Below, piece by piece: positions 42,701 through 51,646 of a stretch of DNA of 64,000 nt (position 1 is the stretch's first letter; every line of letters starts with the position of its first letter). The DNA lies in the NCBI GenBank assembly GCA_002412625.1, contig DHVK01000022.1:1-64000 (forward strand), in the 5' to 3' direction. The DNA is from Cloacimonetes bacterium UBA5210 (lineage in GTDB: Bacteria > Cloacimonadota > Cloacimonadia > Cloacimonadales > Cloacimonadaceae). Below the pieces are notes generated by a model. The model was given only the letters and a program-made list of their open reading frames with translations. It searched no databases and was not told where the DNA came from. The translations under genes were made by a program, and so were the position numbers.

Positions 42701-45700
42701 TTCTGAATCAATTGGATCGATACTTCAGCTACACTATCTCCTTGGCGGACACAACAGGGCAAAACCATGACGGATGGGTACTCTACCGCATTCCCCTCAC
42801 TGACCCAAGTTATTATACCGTCGTAAATAATTCCACCACTGGGGTTCAACCCAGTTTAAAGAAGATATCTTACGCGCGCATCTGGCTGCAAAGTGACTCT
42901 CCGGCAAGGGTATATATAGCAGATGCTTCTGTTGTGGGAAACAAGTGGCAGGATTTCTTTGTCCGCGATGCTAACGGAAGAATCCTGTCTGACTCTGAAC
43001 TCGCTGCCTACAACACCGGGTATCTTTCCGGCATTGTAAACAATCAAAAGAACTCAAACCACTACACCTCACCTCCCGGCACGGTTTACATCGAAGAACG
43101 CCGGGAATCCTCAGAATCTGCCCTCTCTCTGGATATCGCCAATCTGCAAAGCGATAATCAGGTATTGCTGCGGCAGCGAATGATCGATTCATACAACCTG
43201 CTGCCTTATGAAACCATACGTTATTGGGTGTACCCCGAAGTAGATGAAGGTTCCACATTACAGGAGTTGGACATCTATTTCCGCATTGGCGCAGATTCTC
43301 TGAACTACTACCAGGTAACCCAAAGAATACCGGTAGTGCAGTATCAGGGCAAAATGGACAAAAACAAGTGGATTGAGCTGGACTATGATCTGCAGGATAT
43401 CACTGCCATGAAGGAGCGGAACCCAGGCGCGCTGACAGACACTCTGGTCGTGGGAAATATTACGTATTTCTATCGGGGCAGACCCACTCTCACCACCATC
43501 CGGGAGTTATACCTGGGGGTGCTTAATCCTCGCACGGATAACCAGAACGCTCCCCTCTCCGGCACCTTGTATTTCAACGACATGCGGGTCAACAATCCCT
43601 TCCAGGATATCGGAGTGGCACAACGCGTTTCCGTAAACTCTAAATTTGCGGATTTTGCTACTCTGGATGTGGACTTTGAATCCAAAAGCGAGAACTTCAA
43701 CCCCGTGATCCAAAGAGGCAGGACCAATACCTTCACTAAAACCCAAAGCCTGAACATCATCAATAAATACTTTTTAAACAAGTTTTTCCCCAATTCCTGG
43801 GGCCTGGATATTCCGATCACCCTACGCCGGAATTTTACCGAGGGAACTCCCCGCTACCGCGCCAATAGCGACCTTCTAATCGAAAACATCCCGGATCCCG
43901 AAACTCGGGCCCGCGAGAATACAGAGTCGCTGGTCTATTTTGCTGATTTCGGCTACAGCATGCGCCAAACCCCTAAAAGCAAGATCCTGGAATATTCCGC
44001 GGGCAAAGTGACTCTCTCCGGAAACATCGAGCAGCGCTATAACTATACTTCCACCGCTGTGGACACCACCTTGGCCTGGCGTGGCACGATGGGTTACAAC
44101 CTGAACTTCCCGGCAAACAGGACAAGCTTCATCCTGTTTGGAAACTATCGCCTGGGATTCTTCCCCACAGCCTTCACAAACAGCTTCACGATCAACAACA
44201 ACCGGCCCAGAAGCTGGAACTGGGAACTGCGTGACGGAGCCTATAACTGGTATCCCAGAGCATACACGACGGATACGAGGCTTTTGACCAGCGATAACAA
44301 CATCACCTGGCCGCTGACCAGTGATGTCAATCTATCAGCTCGACTGAACACCAAGCGCGACCTCATCCAGGAACAAATGCTGGGAGGGATCAATATCGGT
44401 AAACAAACCGAATACGTACAGGATCTCGGGCTGAACTACAATCCCACCTACCTTCCCCGCATTTGGAATTTTAGCGCCAGCGTTTCGGCCAGATACACTG
44501 ATATGATGCGTAAGTACTATGAAAATCAGGACGGTCAGCAGGTTGAAGTATTCCAAAGTGACGGAAACACCAACCGCGGATTTCGGGCAAACATCTCGCT
44601 GATGAACTCCACTCTGCTTTCTTCTCTATCTCAAAAACTTAAGCGTGACAGGCCCAGAACTCCAAGCCCCCGCGATCCCATGATGCAGGGCGACATCAAA
44701 CCAGACGATCTGGACGCGATGAGCGATGAGGAGCGCAAGAAGTTTGAGCAGATGATGGCCCCTGATCCTAAAGACCCTAAGGAAGGCGACAAGCAAAGCC
44801 AAGAAGAAGAGGAAAAGCGGAAGCAGCAGGAACAAGATTACGATGAAGAACGTAAAGACTATGCGGAGGAACTGAAAGATGAATTTTATCCTGAATTCGC
44901 CGAATCCGACTCACTCTCCATACCCTCTCCGGAGGCTCCGCAAAAAGATGAACCAAAGGATACTCCTAAGATAGAAAGAGAACCCTTCAACCCCATGATC
45001 TTGGCCGTTGATTATCTCTCCAGGGTAAAAAACGTAACTGCTTCTTACCAAAATGGCTATGCCATGAGTTACACGCGGAAGACCGAATTGCCAAACTTCG
45101 CCTTTCGCCTGGGTATCCCCCACTCCATGCCCAGAGATTATCTGGATGCCATCGGAAACGATAACACCGTCACTTTGTCTTCCGGCATCTTTTTCGGCCG
45201 CAACCTGGATAGCACAGTGAATTTTGCTCACAGTTTCAACCGCAGATATTCCGCTGCCAGCCAGCAGAATCAATCCACCACTTTTCCGGATATCCAGCTT
45301 AGTCTGATGAACTGGGAACCCTGGGTAGGGCTTTCCAAATACCTGCAGGGAGCAAGATTGAACACCGGATTTCAATATACAACCCGCGCCAGTGGAGATA
45401 TCGACTGGGTGAAACCAAAGCAGGAATCCAAGACCATTGCCCTGAGCCCGCTGGTAGGCTTCACCGGAAACATCATGCAGAAACTGAACACAAACCTAAG
45501 CCTCTCTGTTTCCGAAACCGAAAACATCACCGATATGGATTCCTACAACATCGTGAAGACCAGTGAGTCTGTGACCATGAACGGAAACCTAACCTACAGC
45601 TTCACTGCCGGACGCGGCTTCACCATACCCTTTACCGGCAAAAAGATTCACATCAACAACCAACTCTCTTCCTCTGTCGGCATTACCTACGACAACAGCA

Positions 45701-45900
45701 AAGATGTAACTCAGGGCAGAGATAACTCCCAGGTGGATCGTGATACATCCAGGCTGTCCATCACACCCAGCGCAACATATCAGTTCGACCGCAACATCCG
45801 CGGTGGCCTGACCTCCAGCTTCGAAGTAAATTCTGATCGAAAACGCGACGATGGCACCAGAATCTTCAGTCTGGGAATCTGGGTAGAGGTCAATCTGTAG
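39760..45900 (+). CDS. sprA: SprA-type outer-membrane translocon, type IX secretion system
   Basis: This 2046-residue protein is the SprA/Sov family: a giant outer-membrane beta-barrel that forms the type IX secretion channel. A signal peptide (WFLILLCIPAVLGA) is followed by the conserved N-terminal region and long aromatic-rich strands with repeated plug/barrel motifs (GRSTFDIKMEQETNLRLTGT, then GEKIAVNLKYNSNQDEE). Three EF-hand-like acidic loops lie at 538-549, 918-930 and 975-986 (the last, DLDGNGVLNQLD, fits a 12-residue EF loop). A very charged insertion (about 1629-1745) interrupts the C-terminal barrel. It is somewhat shorter than Bacteroidetes SprA (about 2400). It starts 5 bases after coaX. 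No other secretion-system genes are in this window. Confidence 0.9.
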   Translation: MNKRWFLILLCIPAVLGANVFEPRLYIDGYHPLVNNRVDIYKIDKGLNVYKLRPYDIPLLEIPRKEEIDFARQRVIVNTLVENMQVHPPVPLSFDRYLSNMQRHTFRKSLNANIKQYTQTAEATSSGLIREFVLDLPAIALPRSVQRILGNKAGRLNLDGTQRITMQVSSTKRKQIPIYETTGRSTFDIKMEQETNLRLTGTIGEKIAVNLKYNSNQDEELFDPNNVNIKYTGDEDEVVRSIEAGNISLSLSGSRYISYSTSSQGLFGVTSKFKYGDLDLSIIASKEEGQKNTMSYVGQAQADSVVFRSRDYAPRSMYYLAEPYDLYDIFDETNIGNNPSGWINNGIRTDPSGAWMIKNPGMLPEYGSVRLYLDDANATNNVAFAPGDTIFFSPNDFYTPYYEEMIEGTDFVTDYDAGFLTLLRPIDRRTTLAVSYTRRDGIPVRSEDYMVESQIPDNDLLYPFVIRRRNQEYDPEDPNNVWHYQMRNVYNMNKTNVKSDGFRLDVYTLNVDNTRNYNLPDSLNTGQFITYMDYLRLDSTGDGLINGDDSTVNLSAGLIIFPFIEPFKPLGDNVLYEEENESISYLDIRFFLSVLGKIGREAIDLSQSGILKGSVRVKVNGLEQKENVDYLVDYDFGRITFLTPAGKDPEAKIEIDYESRTLFAVASKTLAGMRADWQLTENAKLGGTLIYRSETVADKRPRIGNENIQMWMANVDGRIGFKPAFITRWIDALPLISTTAASEITLSGEIAYTIPTIYGDSETKKKISYVDDMESIVDSYPLGVTFSTWSRGSKPFGTTLAKGRSNWYNPKNIRREQIEDPSTLTERERKESATVLAIRHWPSSLYIPGSGVQSWSGVMKYLGNQLDFSQKKYIELMVKVDQSGTDPRPDVMLTVDLGDINEDFYTEFGGLNRLDTEDKNMDGVLTLDEDIGLDGIRHGEPGHDPFDLADPSIDANGDYPNINGTEGNRVLDTEDLDGNGVLNQLDRYFSYTISLADTTGQNHDGWVLYRIPLTDPSYYTVVNNSTTGVQPSLKKISYARIWLQSDSPARVYIADASVVGNKWQDFFVRDANGRILSDSELAAYNTGYLSGIVNNQKNSNHYTSPPGTVYIEERRESSESALSLDIANLQSDNQVLLRQRMIDSYNLLPYETIRYWVYPEVDEGSTLQELDIYFRIGADSLNYYQVTQRIPVVQYQGKMDKNKWIELDYDLQDITAMKERNPGALTDTLVVGNITYFYRGRPTLTTIRELYLGVLNPRTDNQNAPLSGTLYFNDMRVNNPFQDIGVAQRVSVNSKFADFATLDVDFESKSENFNPVIQRGRTNTFTKTQSLNIINKYFLNKFFPNSWGLDIPITLRRNFTEGTPRYRANSDLLIENIPDPETRARENTESLVYFADFGYSMRQTPKSKILEYSAGKVTLSGNIEQRYNYTSTAVDTTLAWRGTMGYNLNFPANRTSFILFGNYRLGFFPTAFTNSFTINNNRPRSWNWELRDGAYNWYPRAYTTDTRLLTSDNNITWPLTSDVNLSARLNTKRDLIQEQMLGGINIGKQTEYVQDLGLNYNPTYLPRIWNFSASVSARYTDMMRKYYENQDGQQVEVFQSDGNTNRGFRANISLMNSTLLSSLSQKLKRDRPRTPSPRDPMMQGDIKPDDLDAMSDEERKKFEQMMAPDPKDPKEGDKQSQEEEEKRKQQEQDYDEERKDYAEELKDEFYPEFAESDSLSIPSPEAPQKDEPKDTPKIEREPFNPMILAVDYLSRVKNVTASYQNGYAMSYTRKTELPNFAFRLGIPHSMPRDYLDAIGNDNTVTLSSGIFFGRNLDSTVNFAHSFNRRYSAASQQNQSTTFPDIQLSLMNWEPWVGLSKYLQGARLNTGFQYTTRASGDIDWVKPKQESKTIALSPLVGFTGNIMQKLNTNLSLSVSETENITDMDSYNIVKTSESVTMNGNLTYSFTAGRGFTIPFTGKKIHINNQLSSSVGITYDNSKDVTQGRDNSQVDRDTSRLSITPSATYQFDRNIRGGLTSSFEVNSDRKRDDGTRIFSLGIWVEVNL

Positions 45901-46352
45901 CCAGCTGCGGCACTTATCCTTCCTCTAGTCCGCTCCCCATCTTGCCCTCAAAGGCTCTGATACCTTTACGTGATGGCAAAAGCATCCCTTTACGGAAAAG
46001 CACTTAGCCCCCAATCAAACCTCGTCACTATTGAGCCATGCCCTATTGTCCCTCCTCAAATCAAGCAGATATAAAGCCGTTATTCTCCCATGGTCATAGC
46101 TTGATAACTGCGTCATATCAGCTGTAACCTGGACTTATCAGATGAGTCTGAAACCGGATAGATCGCCGGATATGCGAGATAGCAAGCAATGCTAAACAAA
46201 TTACGGGTATCGATCTTCAATCCATGAATGCCTAATCCGGCTGCAGTCTTGCCGCAAGGTTTTGGGCACGGGACAAAAAACCACCACACGATACCTTCGC
46301 ATGGTGGGAATATCCGGGTATAGCTTTTTAGCCTATAGCTTCACTCATAGTC
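45901..46352. other. Convergent intergenic gap
   Basis: No gene is supported between sprA and the minus-strand pseudo-caspase. A family B repeat copy lies at 46086-46118. Short inverted repeats near 46282-46305 (CCACCA/TGGTGG) and 46320-46338 (TATAGCT/AGCCTATA) may be transcript ends, but lack a clear U-run. Confidence 0.5.
46086..46118. repeat. Family B repeat, diverged copy
   Basis: TCCCATGGTCATAGCTTGAT and the bases after it match the copies at 5515-5570 and 58769-58799 in the first half and then diverge. Confidence 0.45.
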
Positions 46353-47141
46353 TTAGAAATTGTAGCTGCCACCACCATCTAAACCACGGTAGGAAGGTAG
46401 CCGGAAGGGGTATTTGAGCCCTTGCACCGGCTCCCAGAAAGTGAAGGGAGCTTGAAGAGTATTCTGCCAAAACGGCTTTTGTGCTTTCGATGTATATGAG
46501 GACACCTCGTTTTGCACGCTTTCCATGAGATCAGGATAGTTATGCATATCAGCTGTCATTTTGGAGAACAGCGAATAAGTGAAGATGCTATAGTGTTCCC
46601 CCTGCGCCGGCAGATCTTGTCCGACAGCGGCTGCCATGGCAAAGCCCTGATTCTTGTTCAAGCGCTGGATGGCGGAGAGTCCTTTGTCTTTTGCGCACAT
46701 TTTCTTGAAGAAAGATCTGGGTAAAGTACGGTTTTCCAGAAACAGGAAAGAGTTTGTTGCCCTGCTCAATGCTTCAAGCACCACATCCGCGCTGATTAGT
46801 TTCTCGTTTCGGGGGATGGAATCGCTGTGTGGAATCAGGTAGTTCATTCCCGCCACCTGCTTTGTGAAACCTGCGAAATACAGCACGGCCACATCCCCGG
46901 TCCGAAGGCCGTTTTTAAAGCCGTCTATGGCCATCAACATTGCTTCGTAATCCTGGTTTTGAACATGTGTAACTTCATAGTTTATCGCTTCCAGGGCATC
47001 TGCTGCCAACTGGGCATCGTTCAGACTCGTCGGGATGCGATCGTTACCATATCTGCTGTTGCCAATCACCAACGCCTTTCTCTGCGCAAAGGCATTTAGG
47101 CTTAGTAAGAGTAGCAGAATGAGGATCGGGTATCTTTTCAT
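46353..47141 (-). CDS. Secreted caspase-like protein lacking catalytic residues
   Basis: This 262-residue protein has a signal peptide (ILILLLLLSLNAFA) and a caspase/peptidase C14-like domain: RKALVIGNSRYGNDRIPTSL, NDAQLAADAL, then VAVLYFAGFTKQ, with MNYLIPHSDS. In active members the strand ends YxGHG; here it reads AGFT, with Phe92 at the His position. The DACR nucleophile motif is also gone, reading LENRTLP with Asn137 in place of Cys. So it is probably a pseudo-protease with a binding role in the periplasm. The start at 47141 has ACAGGAG upstream; a longer in-frame Met is less likely. Confidence 0.8.
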   Translation of the reverse strand: MKRYPILILLLLLSLNAFAQRKALVIGNSRYGNDRIPTSLNDAQLAADALEAINYEVTHVQNQDYEAMLMAIDGFKNGLRTGDVAVLYFAGFTKQVAGMNYLIPHSDSIPRNEKLISADVVLEALSRATNSFLFLENRTLPRSFFKKMCAKDKGLSAIQRLNKNQGFAMAAAVGQDLPAQGEHYSIFTYSLFSKMTADMHNYPDLMESVQNEVSSYTSKAQKPFWQNTLQAPFTFWEPVQGLKYPFRLPSYRGLDGGGSYNF

Positions 47142-47352
47142 TTTATCTCCTGTAATATGCTTTGAGGCAATGTCCTCCTCACATGCCTTGGAGTCAAGAG
47201 TTTTTTGCTGATAAGCAGAAGGCAATCATCAGGATTTGAAAATATCAATTACTGCGGATCGAATACACAAGTGCAGCCAATTAAGTTCTTGACGATACCA
47301 TCAACCCGATGTACCTGTATCTTGATAATTAGATCAAGGATGTAAGCCAAAG

Positions 47353-48225
47353 ATGATAGATGGAGCAATCGCCATTTTCCCCTATTTGAAGAACCCAAAC
47401 GTGCAAAAATTTCTTGGATCGCTGTTGGTTATTTTTATCCTGTGGCTATCCAAATGGATTCTGATCAAACTTGCGGAATCAAACATCAAAGACGCCAAAG
47501 CTCTGTTCAGCACAAAGAAAACCATCGGATATCTGATCGTGGTGGTCGGGCTCATGGTGATCGGAAGAATCTGGTTCAAGGCTTTTGACTCCTTCGCTAC
47601 CTATTTAGGTTTATTGAGTGCCGGTATCGCAATCGCTCTGCGTGATATGCTGGTGAATATGGTCGGCTGGATCTTTATCATCTGGAGAAAACCATTTGTT
47701 ATCGGCAATCGCATCCAGATCGGACAGCATTCCGGAGATGTCATTGACATCAGGCTGTTCCAGTTTTCCATATTGGAAATCGGAAATTGGGTGAAGGCGG
47801 ATCAATCCACCGGCAGAATCATCCACGTGCCAAACGGTCAAGTGTTTCTATCACCACTGTGCAATTACGATCAGGGATTTCAATACATTTGGAATGAGAT
47901 TCCGGTGCTGATCACCTTTGAGAGTGATTGGCAAGAAGCCAAACTGATCCTTCAAGAAATTGTGGATAAGCTTCCGATTGCCGACAATAAAACCGCTGAG
48001 GCCGAGATTATCGCTTCCGCGAAAAAATATCTGATCTTCTACAAAAAGATATCTCCGACCGTTTATACTTCTGTTGAAGATAGCGGTGTCCTGCTCACTA
48101 TCCGTTACCTCACCGAGATCCGCAAGCGGCGTGGCAGCTCCGAACAGATATGGGAGATGATCCTAACCCGCTTTGCTGAACACCCGGAGATAGATCTGGC
48201 TTACCCCACTTACCGCAGAGTTTAG
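47353..48225 (+). CDS. Small mechanosensitive channel, MscS family
   Basis: This 290-residue channel has three membrane helices (about 17-40, 56-72 and 78-115) and a cytoplasmic beta domain. The pore helix LGLLSAGIAIALRDMLVNMV and the following GWIFIIWRKPFVIGNRIQI are the family signature, and IIHVPNGQVF belongs to the upper beta domain. It relieves turgor after osmotic downshift. A TTGACG box at 47289-47294 with a weak -10 (TACCTG) is its possible promoter. It is monocistronic on the evidence of its spacing. Confidence 0.92.
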   Translation: MIDGAIAIFPYLKNPNVQKFLGSLLVIFILWLSKWILIKLAESNIKDAKALFSTKKTIGYLIVVVGLMVIGRIWFKAFDSFATYLGLLSAGIAIALRDMLVNMVGWIFIIWRKPFVIGNRIQIGQHSGDVIDIRLFQFSILEIGNWVKADQSTGRIIHVPNGQVFLSPLCNYDQGFQYIWNEIPVLITFESDWQEAKLILQEIVDKLPIADNKTAEAEIIASAKKYLIFYKKISPTVYTSVEDSGVLLTIRYLTEIRKRRGSSEQIWEMILTRFAEHPEIDLAYPTYRRV

Positions 48226-48333
48226 CATACTCCAAGCCTTGTACTACAAAGACTTCCCTTATCTAGACTTGCTCGCAAGCGCTACCGGCTCCGGCAAGAA
48301 TGCATTTTGTTGAAGCTGATTTCACAATTTTAC

Positions 48334-48362
48334 TTGACGGAAAAGTAACATCGGAAAACAAT
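48334..48362 (+). promoter_or_regulatory. Candidate promoter of the methyltransferase-rho cluster
   Basis: TTGACG at 48334-48339, a 17-base spacer and AACAAT at 48357-48362 precede the methyltransferase start by about 44 bases. Confidence 0.5.
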
Positions 48363-48405
48363 AGCGCATACTTAGAAAGTAGATTCCAAGCATTTGTATA
48401 GGTAT

Positions 48406-49185
48406 ATGGCATATCAATTTGCCAGTCCACAAAAAATCACAAGCGAGGTGAAAGCCGTGAAAGATGTATTCCAAATCCTGAACCAAATCGAGGGCGGGAT
48501 TGTTTTGGATGCTGCCACAGGTAAAGGCGAGTTTATCAACATCCTGAAGCAATACTTGAAGAGCTATACTCAGATCATCGGAGTTGATTGCTCTGAAAAG
48601 AGTGTGGCATATGCCCAGAAGCTTTTTCCGGAAAACAATGTGGAGATCTTTCGCATGAATCTGGAACATTTACCCTTTGAAAACGGCCAATTCGACACTG
48701 TCTGTACATCCAATTCTTTGCACCATTTTCGGGATTTGGATAAAGTATTTTCCGAGCTGCAGCGCGTGCTAAAACCAGGAGGAACATTCATCCTTACGGA
48801 AATGTATGCCGATGGCAAACAGAGCCCGCCTCAGAAGACACACATCATGATGCACCACTGGATAGCAAAGGTGGACAGTATTAGCGGCATATTCCACAAT
48901 AGCACCTTCAATAAAGATGATATTCTGAGTTTGGCACATAAGATGAATCTGCAGAACATGGAAGTGCGGGATTTCTATCACGCAGTGGATGATCCCAAAG
49001 ACCATAAAACAAGCGTAGGCCTGATCAAAAGCTGCCAAGATACCCTAAAAAGGCTGGAGCAGCTGGAAGGCCAACAAGAACTAATCCGGGAAGGAGAAGC
49101 ACTGATCGCGCGAATCCATGAGATCGGTTTTGCCAGCGCTTCCCGCCTATTGATTATAGCGAATAAAGCACAAGGAGATATATAA
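48406..49185 (+). CDS. Class I SAM-dependent methyltransferase
   Basis: This 259-residue protein contains a Rossmann methyltransferase domain: GIVLDAATGKGEFINIL (SAM-binding motif I), QIIGVDCSEKSVAYA and VCTSNSLHHFRDLDKV. The C-terminal third contains helices and HIMMHHWIAKVDSISG. The substrate cannot be read. A TTG at 48394 would add 4 residues; I prefer the ATG at 48406, which has AGG upstream. Its stop overlaps the rho start (TAATG), so the two genes are coupled. Confidence 0.82.
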   Translation: MAYQFASPQKITSEVKAVKDVFQILNQIEGGIVLDAATGKGEFINILKQYLKSYTQIIGVDCSEKSVAYAQKLFPENNVEIFRMNLEHLPFENGQFDTVCTSNSLHHFRDLDKVFSELQRVLKPGGTFILTEMYADGKQSPPQKTHIMMHHWIAKVDSISGIFHNSTFNKDDILSLAHKMNLQNMEVRDFYHAVDDPKDHKTSVGLIKSCQDTLKRLEQLEGQQELIREGEALIARIHEIGFASASRLLIIANKAQGDI

Positions 49186-50444
49186 TGCTCATAGAAGACG
49201 ATCTTTTTACTATGACCCAGGTCCAGCTTACCAAGCTGGCAAAAAAAATGTCTATCCCCAGTTATACCCAATATAAAGGCACTGAACTCATCTTTAAAAT
49301 GTTGGAATTTCAGGCAGCTCAAGAAGGCTTGGCCTTCGTCACCGGTTGTCTGGAAATCATGGACGATGGCTTTGGATTTCTTCGCTTTCCCAATAATAGC
49401 TATCTCCCCGGGAAAGATGACGTTTACGTATCGCTTACCCAAATCCGCAGATTCAGCCTGAAGAACGGTCACATGGTCTCTGGTCCGGTGCGTTCACCCA
49501 AAGAAGGCGAGAAGTATTACGCTCTGCTAAGAGTAGAATCTGTGAATTATATGGCCCCCACCAATCTTCACGATATGCGCGGTTTTGACGAACTAACTCC
49601 CTACTACCCCACAGAACGGCTGAATCTGGAGTTTGACGCCGATAATCACAGCACCAGAATCATCAATCTCTTCACTCCGGTGGGCAAAGGACAACGCGGA
49701 CTAATAGTAGCCGCACCCAGAACCGGAAAGACCACTCTGTTGCAGGATATCGCCAATGCCATCCTCAGCAATCACCCCGAAGTTTATCTGATCGTGTTGC
49801 TGGTCGATGAACGACCTGAGGAAGTTACCGAAATGAAGAAGGTGCTGAAACCAGGCAACAGCGAAGTGATCTCCTCCACCTTTGATGAATCCCCGAAAAA
49901 CCACACCAATGTCGCTGAAATCATCCTTGAGAAATCCAAGCGCATGATCGAGCTTGGCCAGGATGTGGTAATCGTGCTGGATAGTATCACGCGTCTTGCC
50001 AGAGCATACAACAACATCACCCCTTCCAGCGGTAAAGTTCTCTCCGGGGGTATCGATGCCAACGGCTTGATCAAACCCAAGAAGTTCTTTGGAGCAGCTC
50101 GTAATACCGAAGAAGCCGGGAGCCTTACCATCATCGCAACCGCGCTGATCGATACCGGATCCAAGATGGACCAGGTGATCTTCGAAGAATTCAAAGGAAC
50201 CGGCAATATGGAGCTGGTGCTGGACCGCAGTATCTCAGATATGCGCCTGTATCCCGCCATAGACCTCGTGAAATCCGGAACCAGACGCGAAGAACTGCTG
50301 CTCACCAAAAACGAGATCAACCGCATGTATGTTTTGCGTAAATATCTGAAGACGATCAGCCCCATTCAGGGCATCGAGACTCTGCGCAAACAGATGAAGG
50401 CTTCAAAAACCAACGACGAACTCCTGAACTCAATGAGCAATTGA
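49185..50444 (+). CDS. rho: Transcription termination factor Rho
   Basis: This 419-residue RNA-dependent ATPase ends transcription at Rho-dependent sites. An N-terminal helical domain (about 10-45) and an OSB RNA-binding domain (about 50-120, GFGFLRFPNNSYLPGKDDVY) come before the motor. Walker A (AAPRTGKTTLLQDI, about 178-190), VLLVDERPEEVTEM, LDSITRLARAYN and the Q/R-loop region (SGKVLSGGIDANGL) are all visible. Length is typical. It is coupled to both neighbours by TAATG and TGATG overlaps. Confidence 0.97.
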   Translation: MLIEDDLFTMTQVQLTKLAKKMSIPSYTQYKGTELIFKMLEFQAAQEGLAFVTGCLEIMDDGFGFLRFPNNSYLPGKDDVYVSLTQIRRFSLKNGHMVSGPVRSPKEGEKYYALLRVESVNYMAPTNLHDMRGFDELTPYYPTERLNLEFDADNHSTRIINLFTPVGKGQRGLIVAAPRTGKTTLLQDIANAILSNHPEVYLIVLLVDERPEEVTEMKKVLKPGNSEVISSTFDESPKNHTNVAEIILEKSKRMIELGQDVVIVLDSITRLARAYNNITPSSGKVLSGGIDANGLIKPKKFFGAARNTEEAGSLTIIATALIDTGSKMDQVIFEEFKGTGNMELVLDRSISDMRLYPAIDLVKSGTRREELLLTKNEINRMYVLRKYLKTISPIQGIETLRKQMKASKTNDELLNSMSN

Positions 50445-51646
50445 TGGAATTAACTGCCCCGGGCGGAGACCTCAACAAAGTCAAAACAGCCATAGATTTC
50501 GGCGCAGATGCGGTGTATTGTGGTTATAACCTGTTTGGATTGCGCGCTACTGCCACAAATCTGGATCAGGCTGATTTGCGGGAAGCAATCGCCTATGCCC
50601 ATCAGCACAATGCCAAACTGTATCTGACCCTAAACGCCTATTTGCGCAATGCGGACTATCCTGCTCTCACCCAGTTTCTAGTCTGGCTAAAAGATAGCGA
50701 GATCGACGCCGTAATCGTCTCCGATCCGGGAGTCTTTGATCTGGTCAGGCAATACACCACCATTCCCATTCACATCAGCACCCAAAGCAACGTGACCTCT
50801 GTCGCTGCCGCCCGGTTTTGGGCTGAGCGTGGAGCCAAACGCATTGTTATGGCGCGAGAACTGAGCTTCAGCGAGATCCTGGAGATCAAAAATGCTCTAC
50901 CGGAGCTGGAGCTGGAATGCTTCGTCCATGGAGCGATGTGTGTGGCATACTCCGGACGCTGTCTGCTGAGCGCGTACTTCAATCAACGCAGCGCAAACAG
51001 CGGTGCCTGCACCCAGGTATGCCGATGGAACTGGGCTTTGGCCGAAGAACAACGCCCCGGGGAGTATCTGCCCATTGCTGAAGACCAATATGGCAGCCAT
51101 ATCCTCAGCTCCAAGGACCTGTGTCTGTTGGAAAAGCTCCCGGCTTTGATGCAAAGCGGGATACACTCCGGAAAGATCGAAGGCCGGATGAAAAGCGAGT
51201 ACTATGTAGCCCAAATCTGCAGGATCTATCGCAAGGCAATGAGCACTGATCCCGCGGATGAACTCACCTGGAATCTGCTGCGCGAAGAGCTGGAAAAGGT
51301 GTCTCACCGGCCATATTGGCAGGGTTTCTACGAGTTTGACAACACCGACGCCGGCATCGTGGAAAAAAGCAAGGACAAAGCCTACGTCTCAAATAGAGAG
51401 TATTGTGGAAAAGTTATTGCACATGAAGATGGCAACTTGGTTTTCGACTCCCTTAGCAAAGTCTCCATCGGAGATTCCCTGGAGATCATCTTTCCGGAGT
51501 TGAGCAACGATAAAACACTTCAGGTAGTAGAATTATATGATGATGACCACAATCCGGTGCAATGCACCAAGCCCAACGCCAGATTCAGGATACCGATGCC
51601 AGATTCAGAAGTTGTGGGAGGACTGATTCGCAGATGCGTAGACTAA
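50444..51646 (+). CDS. U32 family peptidase-like protein
   Basis: This 400-residue protein belongs to the U32 family. It starts MELTAPGGDLNKVKTAIDFGADAV, and has the family signature LECFVHGAMCVAYSGRCLLS with NSGACTQVCRW, where the cysteines probably bind an iron-sulfur cluster. Members of this family include TrhP, which hydroxylates tRNA U34, and RlhA; true proteases are also annotated. Which reaction applies here is uncertain, but a prephenate-dependent tRNA or rRNA hydroxylation role is plausible. The start overlaps the rho stop (TGATG). Confidence 0.88.
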   Translation: MELTAPGGDLNKVKTAIDFGADAVYCGYNLFGLRATATNLDQADLREAIAYAHQHNAKLYLTLNAYLRNADYPALTQFLVWLKDSEIDAVIVSDPGVFDLVRQYTTIPIHISTQSNVTSVAAARFWAERGAKRIVMARELSFSEILEIKNALPELELECFVHGAMCVAYSGRCLLSAYFNQRSANSGACTQVCRWNWALAEEQRPGEYLPIAEDQYGSHILSSKDLCLLEKLPALMQSGIHSGKIEGRMKSEYYVAQICRIYRKAMSTDPADELTWNLLREELEKVSHRPYWQGFYEFDNTDAGIVEKSKDKAYVSNREYCGKVIAHEDGNLVFDSLSKVSIGDSLEIIFPELSNDKTLQVVELYDDDHNPVQCTKPNARFRIPMPDSEVVGGLIRRCVD

